Positions 53,241 through 61,233 of a DNA stretch of 64,000 nt are shown one piece after another. This stretch comes from Tistrella mobilis KA081020-065 (GTDB taxonomy: Bacteria; Pseudomonadota; Alphaproteobacteria; Tistrellales; Tistrellaceae): the NCBI RefSeq assembly GCF_000264455.2, contig NC_017959.1, positions 1 to 64,000 on the forward strand, written 5' to 3'. The notes beneath the pieces are model-generated. The model had not been told where the DNA came from. It did no database searches and saw nothing but the letters and a program-made list of their open reading frames with translations. Position 1 is the first letter of the stretch, and every line of letters begins with the position of its first letter. Made by a program: the position numbers and the translations under genes.

Positions 53241-55216
53241 GCACGGCGTCCGATCAGCAGCAGCAGCACCGGCCCGCCGATCAGGGCAGCGAGCAGGCCT
53301 GCGGGGATCTGGTAGGGGAAGATGACCACCCGGCCGGCCCAGTCGGCGGCAAGCAGGGTGAGCCCGCCGAAGAGTGCGGCACCGACCAGCTGTTCCGCCG
53401 GCCTGACCAGCCCGGCCAGACGGGCGAAATGCGGCCCCATGATGCCGACGAAGGCGAGCGGGCCGACCAGGATGGTGGCACTGGCGGAGAGCAGGGCGAC
53501 CAGGAGCAGCAGCCCGGCATTCACCCGGGCGACGGACATGCCGAGCGTGCGGGCAAACCGGCCGCCCAGCGGCAGCAGGTGCAGCCAGCGCAGCATCAGG
53601 GGGGTGAGGGCCAGCGCCGCGAGGCCGAGACCGAGCGCGAGCAGGGCTTCCGGCATCGAGGTGGCATAGGTCGAGCCCGACAGCCAGGCGAGCAGCTGGC
53701 CGAGACGCGGATCCTGGAAGGTCTTGAGCACGGCGACGACCAGCCCGGTGATCGAGCCCATGGCGATGCCGGCCAGCAGCAGGCGCAGGCCCGAGAAAGC
53801 CTGACGGCGGGTCAGCGCCAGGATCAGCGCCAGCATCAGGACGGCGCCCGCGGCACCGCCGGCGATCTGCAAAGGCCGGGTGGGGCTTGCCGCCAGGAAC
53901 ATCACCGCGATGATGCCGAGCATGGCGCCCGAGGAGATGCCGAGCACTTCCGGGGCGGCGAGCGGGTTACCGGTCATGCGCTGCAGGATGGTGCCGGCAA
54001 TGGCCAGCGACAGCCCGCCGGCGAAGGCGGCGAGCGCCCGCGGCAGGCGATAGGCCAGGATTTCGTCCCAATGGCCGGCGACCGGCCCTGTGGCATCGCC
54101 GGTGGTCAGCAGCGCGCCGGCAAAGATGATCAGGGTCAGGCCGGCGATCAGGGCGACCAGCCGCCAGGGGCGGGCGGCCCGGTGGACGGGCGCATGGCGG
54201 CGCAGCGCCGGCGGCTCGGCCGCCGCCAGCCGGGGCAGCAGGATCAGCAGCAGCGGCGCGCCCAGGATCGCGGTCATGGCGCCGGTCGGGAAGGCGCGAT
54301 AGGTGGTGGGCAGCAGCAGCACCAGCTGATCTGTGATCAGCAGCAGCAGGGCGCCGATCACCGGGGCCGCCACCAGCTGGGCGACCGGGCGCCGCGCCCC
54401 GGCCAGCCGGGCGATCGCCGGGGCGGCGAGCCCGATGAAGCTGATGATGCCGACCGCGGCCACGATCACCGCGGTCAGCGCGACGGCAGCCCCCATCGCC
54501 GCCAGCCGGAACCAGGCGACATTCAAGCCCAACCCGCGCGCGGCACGATCATCCAGCCCAAGCAGGGTGATCGGCCGGATCAGCAGCAGGGTGAGCAGGG
54601 CCAGCGGCAGCACCTGGCCGACCAGGCTTCGTGTCGTCTGCCAGTCGCCCTGATCCAGATAGCCGGCGCCCCAGAGGAACAGCCCGATCAGCAGATCGTG
54701 GTTGAACAGCGTGACCACGGCTGCGGCCATGCCGCAGAACAGGCTGACGATCAGCCCGGCCAGCGTGACCGAAACGGGGGAAAGCCCGCGTGCGGCGGAC
54801 AGCACCAGCACCAGGCAGAAGGCGAGGGCGGCGCCGAGCAGGGCCACGCCCTCGCGCCCGATCGCAAAGGCCCAGGGCGCCTGAAGCGTGGCGAGGGTGA
54901 GCGCCAGCTGCGCCCCGGCGGAAATGCCGAGGGTGGCGGGTTCCGCCAGCGGGTTGCGCAACACGTATTGCAGCATCGCCCCCGCCAGCGCCAGTCCGCC
55001 GCCTGAGAGCAGCGCCACGCTCACCCGTGGCAGGAAGGCGTAATGGGCCAGAACCTGCATCGTGTCGGCAGGGGCGGGGGCGAGCAGCGCATCGGGCCAG
55101 AGGGCGGGCGGCACCAGGGCGGCAAGATTGGTTCTGACCAGCAGCAGCGCCGCGACCGCAAAGCCGGCGATGGCGAGTGGAAGCAGGATCGGCGGCCGGC
55201 GGAAGGGGGCGGTCAT
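53237..55216 (-). CDS. fhuB: Ferric-siderophore ABC transporter permease FhuB (two fused FecCD domains)
   Basis: A 659-residue, about 20-helix protein with two tandem FecCD/BtuC units, as in E. coli FhuB. The first unit has GGGLALAGAMLQYVLRNPLAEPATLGISAGA (in part, about 75-105) and the second GLSLAIAGTILQRMTGNPLAAPEVLGISSGA (about 395-425); each has the GAVGIISFIGLAAPAIARL/GPLAFVGIMGPHFARL block. Both halves of the inner-membrane channel are therefore on one chain. Overlaps fhuD and the reductase gene by 4 bp each. Confidence 0.95.
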   Translation of the reverse strand: MTAPFRRPPILLPLAIAGFAVAALLLVRTNLAALVPPALWPDALLAPAPADTMQVLAHYAFLPRVSVALLSGGGLALAGAMLQYVLRNPLAEPATLGISAGAQLALTLATLQAPWAFAIGREGVALLGAALAFCLVLVLSAARGLSPVSVTLAGLIVSLFCGMAAAVVTLFNHDLLIGLFLWGAGYLDQGDWQTTRSLVGQVLPLALLTLLLIRPITLLGLDDRAARGLGLNVAWFRLAAMGAAVALTAVIVAAVGIISFIGLAAPAIARLAGARRPVAQLVAAPVIGALLLLITDQLVLLLPTTYRAFPTGAMTAILGAPLLLILLPRLAAAEPPALRRHAPVHRAARPWRLVALIAGLTLIIFAGALLTTGDATGPVAGHWDEILAYRLPRALAAFAGGLSLAIAGTILQRMTGNPLAAPEVLGISSGAMLGIIAVMFLAASPTRPLQIAGGAAGAVLMLALILALTRRQAFSGLRLLLAGIAMGSITGLVVAVLKTFQDPRLGQLLAWLSGSTYATSMPEALLALGLGLAALALTPLMLRWLHLLPLGGRFARTLGMSVARVNAGLLLLVALLSASATILVGPLAFVGIMGPHFARLAGLVRPAEQLVGAALFGGLTLLAADWAGRVVIFPYQIPAGLLAALIGGPVLLLLIGRRA

Positions 55217-56103
55217 GCGGCATGCTCCGCCTGCAGGGCATCGGTCAGCAGATGCAGGAAGCGCAGCGCCGCCGGGATGCCGCCATAGAACAGCACCTCG
55301 GGCAGCAGGGTGACGCGGCCGGCCCGGATGGCGGGCAGGCTCGACAGCACCGGCTGGCGCATGGCCAGCGCCGCGCGCACCAGCGGCACATGACCGATAT
55401 TGATCAGCCGCGCCTCGGGCCGGGCGGCCAGCTGGTCGAGCGTGACGGTCAGATGGCCGAAGGCCGATCCCGTGCCCGTCCAGGCATTGGCGATGCCCAG
55501 CCGGTCCAGCACCGCCTGGAACAGGCCGTCGGCCGTGAAGACCAGGCAGCGGCGGCCATCGATCAGGCTGATCACATAGGCCGGCCGCCGATCGATAGCC
55601 GGCAGGCGGGCTGCGCCATCGAAGGCGGCTTGCGCCCGGGCCAGATAGTCGTTCACCTGCCGCTCCAGCCCGACCGTGCGCCCCAGACCGTCGAGCGCCG
55701 CCATGCCGGTCGCGATCTGGTCGCGGCCGTCGAAGGCATGGGGCTGAAAGCGGTGGACCGGCGCGATCCGGTTGAGCCGGGCCTCCAGCGGTGCCAGTTC
55801 GCCATCGGTCAGGATGGCATCCGGCCTGAGCCGCGCGATGCGTTCCAGATTGGGCTCGGCACGCAGGCCAAGCTCCTGCACCCCGGGCGCCAGCGCCGGT
55901 TCGACCACGATCTGGGCGTAGCGCGGCAGTTCCGGGGCGGCGACCGGCATCACGCCCAGCGCCGCCAGACTGGCGGCACTCACCCAGTCCAGCGCCACGA
56001 TGCGCGGCGCCCCGGCCCCGGCAAAAGCCGGAACCGGGGCTGCAAGCGCAGTCGAAACAAGGCCGCCCAGAACCGTGCGGCGGCTCGGCATGCGGGGCGA
56101 CAT
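55213..56103 (-). CDS. fhuD: Ferric-siderophore periplasmic binding protein FhuD
   Basis: A 296-residue type III binding protein of the FhuD/FepB class, with an N-terminal Arg-Arg signal (PSRRTVLGGLVSTALA, possibly twin-arginine dependent). Blocks seen: RIVALDWVSAASLAALGV, PNLERIARLRPDAILTDGE, LGIANAWTGTGSAFGHLTV and the linking helix of this class. ATG 56103 is chosen behind GGTGGTGA; two in-frame GTG codons just upstream overlap the receptor stop. It carries the siderophore from the receptor to FhuB. Confidence 0.9.
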   Translation of the reverse strand: MSPRMPSRRTVLGGLVSTALAAPVPAFAGAGAPRIVALDWVSAASLAALGVMPVAAPELPRYAQIVVEPALAPGVQELGLRAEPNLERIARLRPDAILTDGELAPLEARLNRIAPVHRFQPHAFDGRDQIATGMAALDGLGRTVGLERQVNDYLARAQAAFDGAARLPAIDRRPAYVISLIDGRRCLVFTADGLFQAVLDRLGIANAWTGTGSAFGHLTVTLDQLAARPEARLINIGHVPLVRAALAMRQPVLSSLPAIRAGRVTLLPEVLFYGGIPAALRFLHLLTDALQAEHAA

Positions 56104-56105
56104 GT

Positions 56106-58628
56106 TCACCACCGGTAGGTGAGGTTGCCCTTGATCGTCCGCCGCTTTCCGGCGAGCACCGAGTTCGAATAGAAACCGGGGGTGTAGTATTCCTCGTCGG
56201 TCAGATTGGTGCCGCTCACGCCCAGCGACAGACCGGCAAGGCCGGGATGGACCTGCGACAGGTCATAGCTCGCCGAGGCATCGAACAGTGTGTAGCCGTC
56301 GATGTTGGCCTGAGTGCCCGTCCCCGTGTCCATCGCAGTCAGGGAACTGCCGACATAGCGCAGCCCCGCGCCGATGCGCAGCCCGGCGAGTGTGGCGGTC
56401 TGGAAGTCGTGGTTCACCCAGAGACCAGCGGTGTGATAGGGCACCGCCTGGGTGCGGGTGCCGACCTTGCTGATGCCCGATGCGTTCGGATTGTCCTTGG
56501 TGACTTCGGAATCGGTATAGGCATAGCTGGCGACCAGGCTCCAGCCATCGCCAAGGTCACCCTTGGCTTCAAGTTCAAGGCCGCGGGAGCGGACTTCGCC
56601 TTCCTGGGTCGACAGGGTCGGCCGCTGCGCGTCAGGCGTGACGACATTCTGCTGGGTCAGCTGGAACACCGATGCGCTGAACATCAGCCCGGTGCCGGGC
56701 GGCTGGTAGCGCAGGCCTGCCTCGTACTGTTCACCCGTGGTCGGATCGAAGGGCCGGCCGTCGGAATAGGAACCGGAGACAGGTTCGAACGACGTGGAAT
56801 AGGACAGATAGGGGGCGAAGCCGTTATCGAACAGATAGCCAAGCCCGACGCGGCCGGAGAACGCGTTCTGCCGCCGCTTGGTGACCGTGTCGTCGTACCC
56901 GTAGGCAGCATAGAGCGTATTCGAATAGTAATCGTACTCTGAGATGTCGGCCCAGTCCTGGCGGCCGCTCAGCGTGACGATCCACTTGTCCCAGCGGATC
57001 TGATCCTGCGCATAGACACCGATCTGGCTGATCAGTGATTTATCATCAGACCACGGCAAGCCATAGACGGGGTCGAAATCATAGTTGGGGTTCAGGATGT
57101 CGATATGGGCGTTGTTGGTCGAATTCGTCCGGGTCTCGCGGATGCGTGAATAGCCGTAGTTCACGCCGAAGGTCAGATCATGGGCAAGCGGGCCGGTTTC
57201 GACGACGCCGTTGACATTGGCGTCGGCAACCAGAGTGTCCGAGGTCCGCGGCCGATTCTGCACACCGACATTCACATAGTGGCCGTCGACCACCGCGATC
57301 GGCCACTCCCAATTGAAGGCGCTGACATAGTCAAGCTCCGCATGGGTGTAGCGAAGGTTGTTGCGGAAAGTCCAGGTGTCGTCGATCTCCTGCTCGAAGA
57401 CATAGCCGATCGTGCTCGATTCGACGTTCCAGTCCGTGAGCCCTGGAATGCCCATATAGAAGTCGCTCGGGATCTTGATGCCGTTCGAATAGACGCTGTT
57501 GTCGAGCGGCAGGCTCTGTTCCGATCCGCCCTGGGTCCAGTTCTGGTATTGGGCGAGCAAAGTGAGCCGGGTACCTTCGCGGCTGTCGAGGGTGAGGGCG
57601 GGGGCGATATAGACCGAATCATCCTTGGAGTGATCGATCTGGGTGTCGGCATCGCGCTTGAGCGCAGTCAGCCGGTAGAGGATATGGCGATCCTCGTCCA
57701 GCGGTCCGCCCAGATCGATCGCGACCTGCTTGCGGTCGAAGCTGCCGTATTCGAGCCGGATTTCGCCGAACGGATCCTCGGTCGGGCGCTTGGTGGTCAT
57801 CGAGACCAGGCCGCCGGGGGCTGCATCGCCATAGAGCACCGACGAGGGGCCGCGCAGCACGGCGACGCTTTCCAGCCCATAGGGCTCGACGAAGGAATCA
57901 TAGGGGTTGTAGCCGTTGCGCAGACCGTCGCGATAGAAGTCGCGCTGGCTCTGGGCCCGGAAGCCGCGCAGATACATGAGCGGCATGCCCTGGCCGCCGG
58001 GATAGTCGATGGCGCGGATGCCGGGGGCATAGGCGATGGCATCGTTCAGGTCGGTGACGCCGCGATCGTCCATCTCCTGGCGGGTCACGATGCTGAGCGA
58101 TTGCGGCACCTCGATCACCGGTGTGTCGGTCTTGGTCGCGACCGAGCCGTTGCGGGCGACATAGCCGGTGGTGGCGGTGGCCGGATCATTGCGACCACCC
58201 CGCCGCCCCGCCTCCACCATCAGCGGGTCGAGCACCGTTTCGCCGGCAGCGGCGCCGGCTTCGGCGAAGAGGGCTGCGGAGCCGGGGGCGCTGATCCGCA
58301 CCGAAATTCCGCTGCCCGAAACCAGGCGGCGCAGAGCCTCTTCGGCCGTCATGCGGCCCGAGACCGCCGTCGAGTTCTTGCCCGCCACCAGGGCCGAGGA
58401 ATAGCTGATCTGCCAGCCCGAGGCGCCGATGAAGGCGTCGATCGCGGCTGCGAGCGGCTGGGCGGGGATGGAGAATGCCCGGGTCTCGGCCGCCGTGGCC
58501 GGTGCGGTCTGCTGCGCGCCGGCGCCGGCCGGCACCAGAACCGCGCAGCCGAGCATGCTGGTGGTCAGCAGCAGCCGGGTGAGACCGGCGACCCCGCGCC
58601 GTCGTGATGCCGCCATCCGGAATGCCAT
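56106..58628 (-). CDS. TonB-dependent siderophore receptor with STN signalling domain (FhuA/FoxA/FpvA-like)
   Basis: A 840-residue outer-membrane receptor. After a signal peptide (to about residue 38) comes a secretin/TonB N-terminal (STN) domain (about 50-115; FSIPAQPLAAAIDAFIGASGW) which signals to FecR, a plug (about 165-275; IEVPQSLSIVTRQEMDDRG, VLYGDAAPGGLVSMTTKRP) and a 22-strand barrel with the final aromatic residue in NLTYRW. The plug sequence is that of hydroxamate-type siderophore receptors. ATG 58628 is preceded by AAAGGG. Placement after fecI/fecR fits cell-surface signalling control. Confidence 0.94.
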   Translation of the reverse strand: MAFRMAASRRRGVAGLTRLLLTTSMLGCAVLVPAGAGAQQTAPATAAETRAFSIPAQPLAAAIDAFIGASGWQISYSSALVAGKNSTAVSGRMTAEEALRRLVSGSGISVRISAPGSAALFAEAGAAAGETVLDPLMVEAGRRGGRNDPATATTGYVARNGSVATKTDTPVIEVPQSLSIVTRQEMDDRGVTDLNDAIAYAPGIRAIDYPGGQGMPLMYLRGFRAQSQRDFYRDGLRNGYNPYDSFVEPYGLESVAVLRGPSSVLYGDAAPGGLVSMTTKRPTEDPFGEIRLEYGSFDRKQVAIDLGGPLDEDRHILYRLTALKRDADTQIDHSKDDSVYIAPALTLDSREGTRLTLLAQYQNWTQGGSEQSLPLDNSVYSNGIKIPSDFYMGIPGLTDWNVESSTIGYVFEQEIDDTWTFRNNLRYTHAELDYVSAFNWEWPIAVVDGHYVNVGVQNRPRTSDTLVADANVNGVVETGPLAHDLTFGVNYGYSRIRETRTNSTNNAHIDILNPNYDFDPVYGLPWSDDKSLISQIGVYAQDQIRWDKWIVTLSGRQDWADISEYDYYSNTLYAAYGYDDTVTKRRQNAFSGRVGLGYLFDNGFAPYLSYSTSFEPVSGSYSDGRPFDPTTGEQYEAGLRYQPPGTGLMFSASVFQLTQQNVVTPDAQRPTLSTQEGEVRSRGLELEAKGDLGDGWSLVASYAYTDSEVTKDNPNASGISKVGTRTQAVPYHTAGLWVNHDFQTATLAGLRIGAGLRYVGSSLTAMDTGTGTQANIDGYTLFDASASYDLSQVHPGLAGLSLGVSGTNLTDEEYYTPGFYSNSVLAGKRRTIKGNLTYRW

Positions 58629-58650
58629 GCCCAACCCTTTCTTCGTCTCT

Positions 58651-58690
58651 GGTCAGCGGCCCGGCGTTTCGTGTTGCGGGCCTTCTGACC
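58651..58690 (-). other. Hairpin in the fecR-receptor intergenic region
   Basis: Nested stems GGTCAG/CTGACC and GGCCCG/CGGGCC enclose a 13-nt loop, with a 1-2 nt bulge between. It lies 23 bp before the receptor ATG and after a T(8) run next to the fecR stop, and may attenuate or process the transcript between regulator and receptor genes. Confidence 0.5.
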
Positions 58691-58736
58691 GGTTGGACGC
58701 GGCAGGGATCGGGATCCGGCAAAAAAAATGAAGATT

Positions 58737-59723
58737 TCACTCCAGGATGATGATGCCGCCGGGCAGTGCGCGCAGCGAGAGACCGGCGGCATCGGCAAGA
58801 CCGGCAAAGCCGGCGGTGACATCGTCGAGCCGGTAGCTGCCCGAAACGGCGAGATTTGCGGCCGCGCGGTCGGCCAGGATCACATAGCCCGGGTGATAGC
58901 GGGCGAGGCTGTCGACCACCTCGCTGAGCGGCCGGTCGTGGAAGACCAGCCGGCCCTCGCGCCAGGCCAGGGCGCGGCGGGTGTCGACCGGGCGGACGGG
59001 ATCGATGCCCGCCGCCGAGGCCACGACCCGCTGGTCCGGCGCCATCACCACCGGCGTGCCCAGCCCGTCGCGTCGGGCGACCTCTACACGGCCGCGTTCC
59101 AGAATGATTTCGTCCCGGTCGTCACGCGCCTCGACCGCAAAGGCGGTACCGAGCACGGTGACGGTGGTGAAGCGGCCGGTCACCCTGAACGGATGATCCG
59201 GGTCGTGGCGGACATCGAACCAGGCTTCGCCCTTGAGCAGGGTGACCAGGCGCCGGCCGCCGTCGAAATCCACCGTCACGGCAGAGGCGGTGTCGAGCAT
59301 CATGGTCGAGCCGTCGGGCAGGGTGATGGTGGCGCGCTCCCCCGTCGCCGTGCGGTGATCGGCCTCCAGCCTTATCATCAGCGCCGGCCCCTGCCAGAGG
59401 GCGAGGGCGGCGAAGCCGGCGGCCATGGCAAGGCCGGCCATCCGGCGCAGTATCGGTCGGCGGCGTGGTGCGGCGGCCGTCGCTGCGGCCGGCAGCTCCT
59501 GCACGGCGGTTGCAAAACTCTCGGCGCCCCATGCGGCCGTGACCCGCCGGAACTCGGCCGCGTGGCGCGGATCCCGGGCCTGCCAGCGGGCGAATTCCGC
59601 CCGCGTCGCGGCATCGGCGGTGCCGTCGCGCAGGGTCAGGAACCAGTCGAGCGCCTGATCGGCCGCCGGGTCGTCATGGGGTTCCGGACCGGTCGTGTCC
59701 GGGGAAGGGGGGTCTCGTCTCAC
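58737..59723 (-). CDS. fecR: FecR-family anti-sigma regulator
   Basis: A 328-residue FecR. The N-terminal DUF4880 part (AADQALDWFLTLRDGTADAATRAEFARWQARDPRH in pieces, about 19-55) is cytoplasmic and binds the sigma factor; one membrane helix follows (RMAGLAMAAGFAALALW, about 95-112); then the periplasmic FecR domain (ATITLPDGSTMMLDTASAV, GEAWFDVRHDPDHPFRV, VLGTAFAVE) and a C-terminal STN-like part that contacts the receptor. No ATG fits; the GTG at 59723 overlaps the stop of a mini-ORF (GTGA) and gives normal length. The frame is open up to 59843 but those residues overlap fecI. Confidence 0.87.
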   Translation of the reverse strand: MRRDPPSPDTTGPEPHDDPAADQALDWFLTLRDGTADAATRAEFARWQARDPRHAAEFRRVTAAWGAESFATAVQELPAAATAAAPRRRPILRRMAGLAMAAGFAALALWQGPALMIRLEADHRTATGERATITLPDGSTMMLDTASAVTVDFDGGRRLVTLLKGEAWFDVRHDPDHPFRVTGRFTTVTVLGTAFAVEARDDRDEIILERGRVEVARRDGLGTPVVMAPDQRVVASAAGIDPVRPVDTRRALAWREGRLVFHDRPLSEVVDSLARYHPGYVILADRAAANLAVSGSYRLDDVTAGFAGLADAAGLSLRALPGGIIILE

Positions 59724-59818
59724 GCGGGGGTTCCAGTCTGCCGTCTTTCGCCGTCCCTTTTGATGAGACGTTCGAGCGGCCCAATTCTGGAAAAAAGATC
59801 GCCATCGGTCAGCTTCAT
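59720..59818 (-). CDS. 32-codon mini-ORF coupling fecI and fecR
   Basis: A short frame starts at ATG 59818, overlapping the fecI stop (ATGA) behind a GGAG at good distance, and ends in a TGA that overlaps the GTG of fecR (GTGA). It would encode a basic-acidic 32-residue peptide beginning MKLTDGDLF with no known motif. Its tight fit on both sides suggests it serves to carry ribosomes from fecI to the weakly initiated fecR; a peptide function is unknown. Confidence 0.45.
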   Translation of the reverse strand: MKLTDGDLFSRIGPLERLIKRDGERRQTGTPA

Positions 59819-60330
59819 TTTCGCTCCAGCCGCGCGAGCGCATCGCGGCAATGGCCGAGGGCGAGTTTCAGGTCGTTGAAGACGGTGCGTTCCGAGATGT
59901 CGAGATGGCGGGCGATGCGGGCATTGCTCCAGCCTTCGATCCGCGCCAGCACCACCACCTTCTGTGTGCGCTCGGGCAGGCGGGAGAGGGCGGCGCGGAC
60001 ATGATCCAGCTCTTCCCGTGCCGCCAAGCGGTCATCGGCCGCGGGCTGATCGGCGGCGATGTCGCGGATGTCGTGGTCCGGCGTCTCGGGCCGTTCCACC
60101 GCGGCCCGGGTCTGCCGCCGGCGCAGATGATCCAGCGCCAGATTGCGGGCGGTGCGGTGCAGATAGGCTTCCATCTGCTCGATCGTGCCGCTCCGGTCGG
60201 CATGGGCGGCGCGGATATAGGTCTCCTGGGCGAGGTCTTCGGCGACCTGCGGGTCCCAGACGATGCGCCGCACCCGCCGGATCAGGGTCTGCCGGCTGTG
60301 CAGGAAGATCTCGGTGAGGGTGGTCGTCAT
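59815..60330 (-). CDS. fecI: ECF sigma factor FecI-like
   Basis: A 171-residue sigma-70 family ECF factor: region 2 (DPQVAEDLAQETYIRAA and IEQMEAYLHRTARNLALDHLRRR, about 29-75) and region 4 (LSRLPERTQKVVVLARIEGWSNARIARHLDISERTVFNDLKLAL in pieces, about 115-160). FecI-type factors transcribe siderophore receptor genes upon a signal relayed by receptor and FecR. ATG 60330 is used; longer in-frame starts add non-homologous residues. First gene of the iron operon, with an iron-box-like dyad 125 bp upstream. Confidence 0.94.
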   Translation of the reverse strand: MTTTLTEIFLHSRQTLIRRVRRIVWDPQVAEDLAQETYIRAAHADRSGTIEQMEAYLHRTARNLALDHLRRRQTRAAVERPETPDHDIRDIAADQPAADDRLAAREELDHVRAALSRLPERTQKVVVLARIEGWSNARIARHLDISERTVFNDLKLALGHCRDALARLERK

Positions 60331-60454
60331 CCGCGGTGGCTTACCCGTGCGCGCATCCTCGGGGCCGCAATGGCGGCCCGGCGGGGTGGAGAACGGGCGA
60401 CACCGCCCGGCCGGGCCAGCATAGCCGGGCGCGGACGGGCTGTCATAGCTCAAT

Positions 60455-60475
60455 TGCGAAGGCGTCGCATTCGCA
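60455..60475. promoter_or_regulatory. Putative iron-responsive operator upstream of fecI
   Basis: TGCGAA-N9-TTCGCA, a perfect 21-bp dyad in an AT-richer pocket, reads close to the TGCGAAT..ATTCGCA variants of Fur-type boxes on one strand (TGCGAATGCGACG). Location about 125 bp before fecI fits. Regulator identity (Fur, RirA or Irr) is inference. Confidence 0.45.
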
Positions 60476-60521
60476 TATGGAGCTTTGGCGATCGGGTGTG
60501 GTCAAGCGGTGACAGCCGTGC

Positions 60522-60860
60522 TCAGACGGTGATGCCCGCACCTCGGAGTTCCGGGCGAAGCCGCCCGGCCAGCCACAGCCCGTACATCCGCCAGTCGCTG
60601 ACGAGCGACCAGAGTGGATAGCTGAAGGTGGCGGGGCGGTTCTTCTCGATGAAGAAATGCCCGATCCAGGCAAAGCCGTAGCCCGAGACGAGTGCGCCGG
60701 CCAGCCACCACCAGGATCCGGTGACGACAAGCGCCAGAAGGCAGAGCAGGGCCGCCGTGCTGCCGGCGTAATGCAGCGCCCGGCAGCGCGGATCGGCATG
60801 CTCTCGCAGGTAATAGGGCCAGAACTCGGCGTAGCGCTGCGGCCGATCGGTGGGGGGCAT
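60522..60860 (-). CDS. DUF962/Mpo1-like membrane protein
   Basis: A 112-residue protein of the DUF962 family: [25 protein letters not shown] at the start with the conserved His residues, three to four hydrophobic stretches, and [33 protein letters not shown] (in parts), the family's second His-containing block. The yeast homologue Mpo1 is an Fe(II)-dependent 2-hydroxy fatty acid dioxygenase; the role in bacteria is not established. It is complete and transcribed toward the iron operon. Confidence 0.88.
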   Translation of the reverse strand: MPPTDRPQRYAEFWPYYLREHADPRCRALHYAGSTAALLCLLALVVTGSWWWLAGALVSGYGFAWIGHFFIEKNRPATFSYPLWSLVSDWRMYGLWLAGRLRPELRGAGITV

Positions 60861-61233
60861 GGGCTGCGGAACCTCCCTCTCGCGGCGCGTCGGGCGGCTT
60901 CTTGACGAGGCCCTGACGCGCGGGTCGTGGGGCTCATTCTACCATGGGGCGCCGGGGTTGCCGAGGGGGGCGGGTAGCGGCGATGCTGCAACCCTGCGCG
61001 AAAGGCTGGAACCCGCCTGCCGTGGCGTGCCATCCTGTGCGCCGCGTGATCCGTTGCCCGGGGTGTGGGGCGGCAGGGTCCGGCAGGTTTTGCACATGTC
61101 GCGCCATTTTGCGAACCGAGCGGGCGGGCCCTCTGGCCCGCTCCCGAGGGATCATAACGTGCGCCCGGCGGAAGGTCCGCGCTCCCCGGCGGGCCGTCCA
61201 GGACCGGCAGGCACGACCGGAGGACGTCCAGGA
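60861..61233. other. Gene-free interval before the thioesterase-like gene
   Basis: No coding frame with homology is seen in this divergent interval. It includes a perfect GAGCGGGC-N10-GCCCGCTC hairpin (61118-61143), about 90 bp before the next start. No promoter can be named with confidence. Confidence 0.4.

Noticed and set aside
53429..55006. 525-residue plus-strand frame inside fhuB
   Set aside because: Low-complexity Gln/Arg/Gly/Asp-rich translation typical of the antisense of a hydrophobic membrane protein; fhuB on the other strand is certain.
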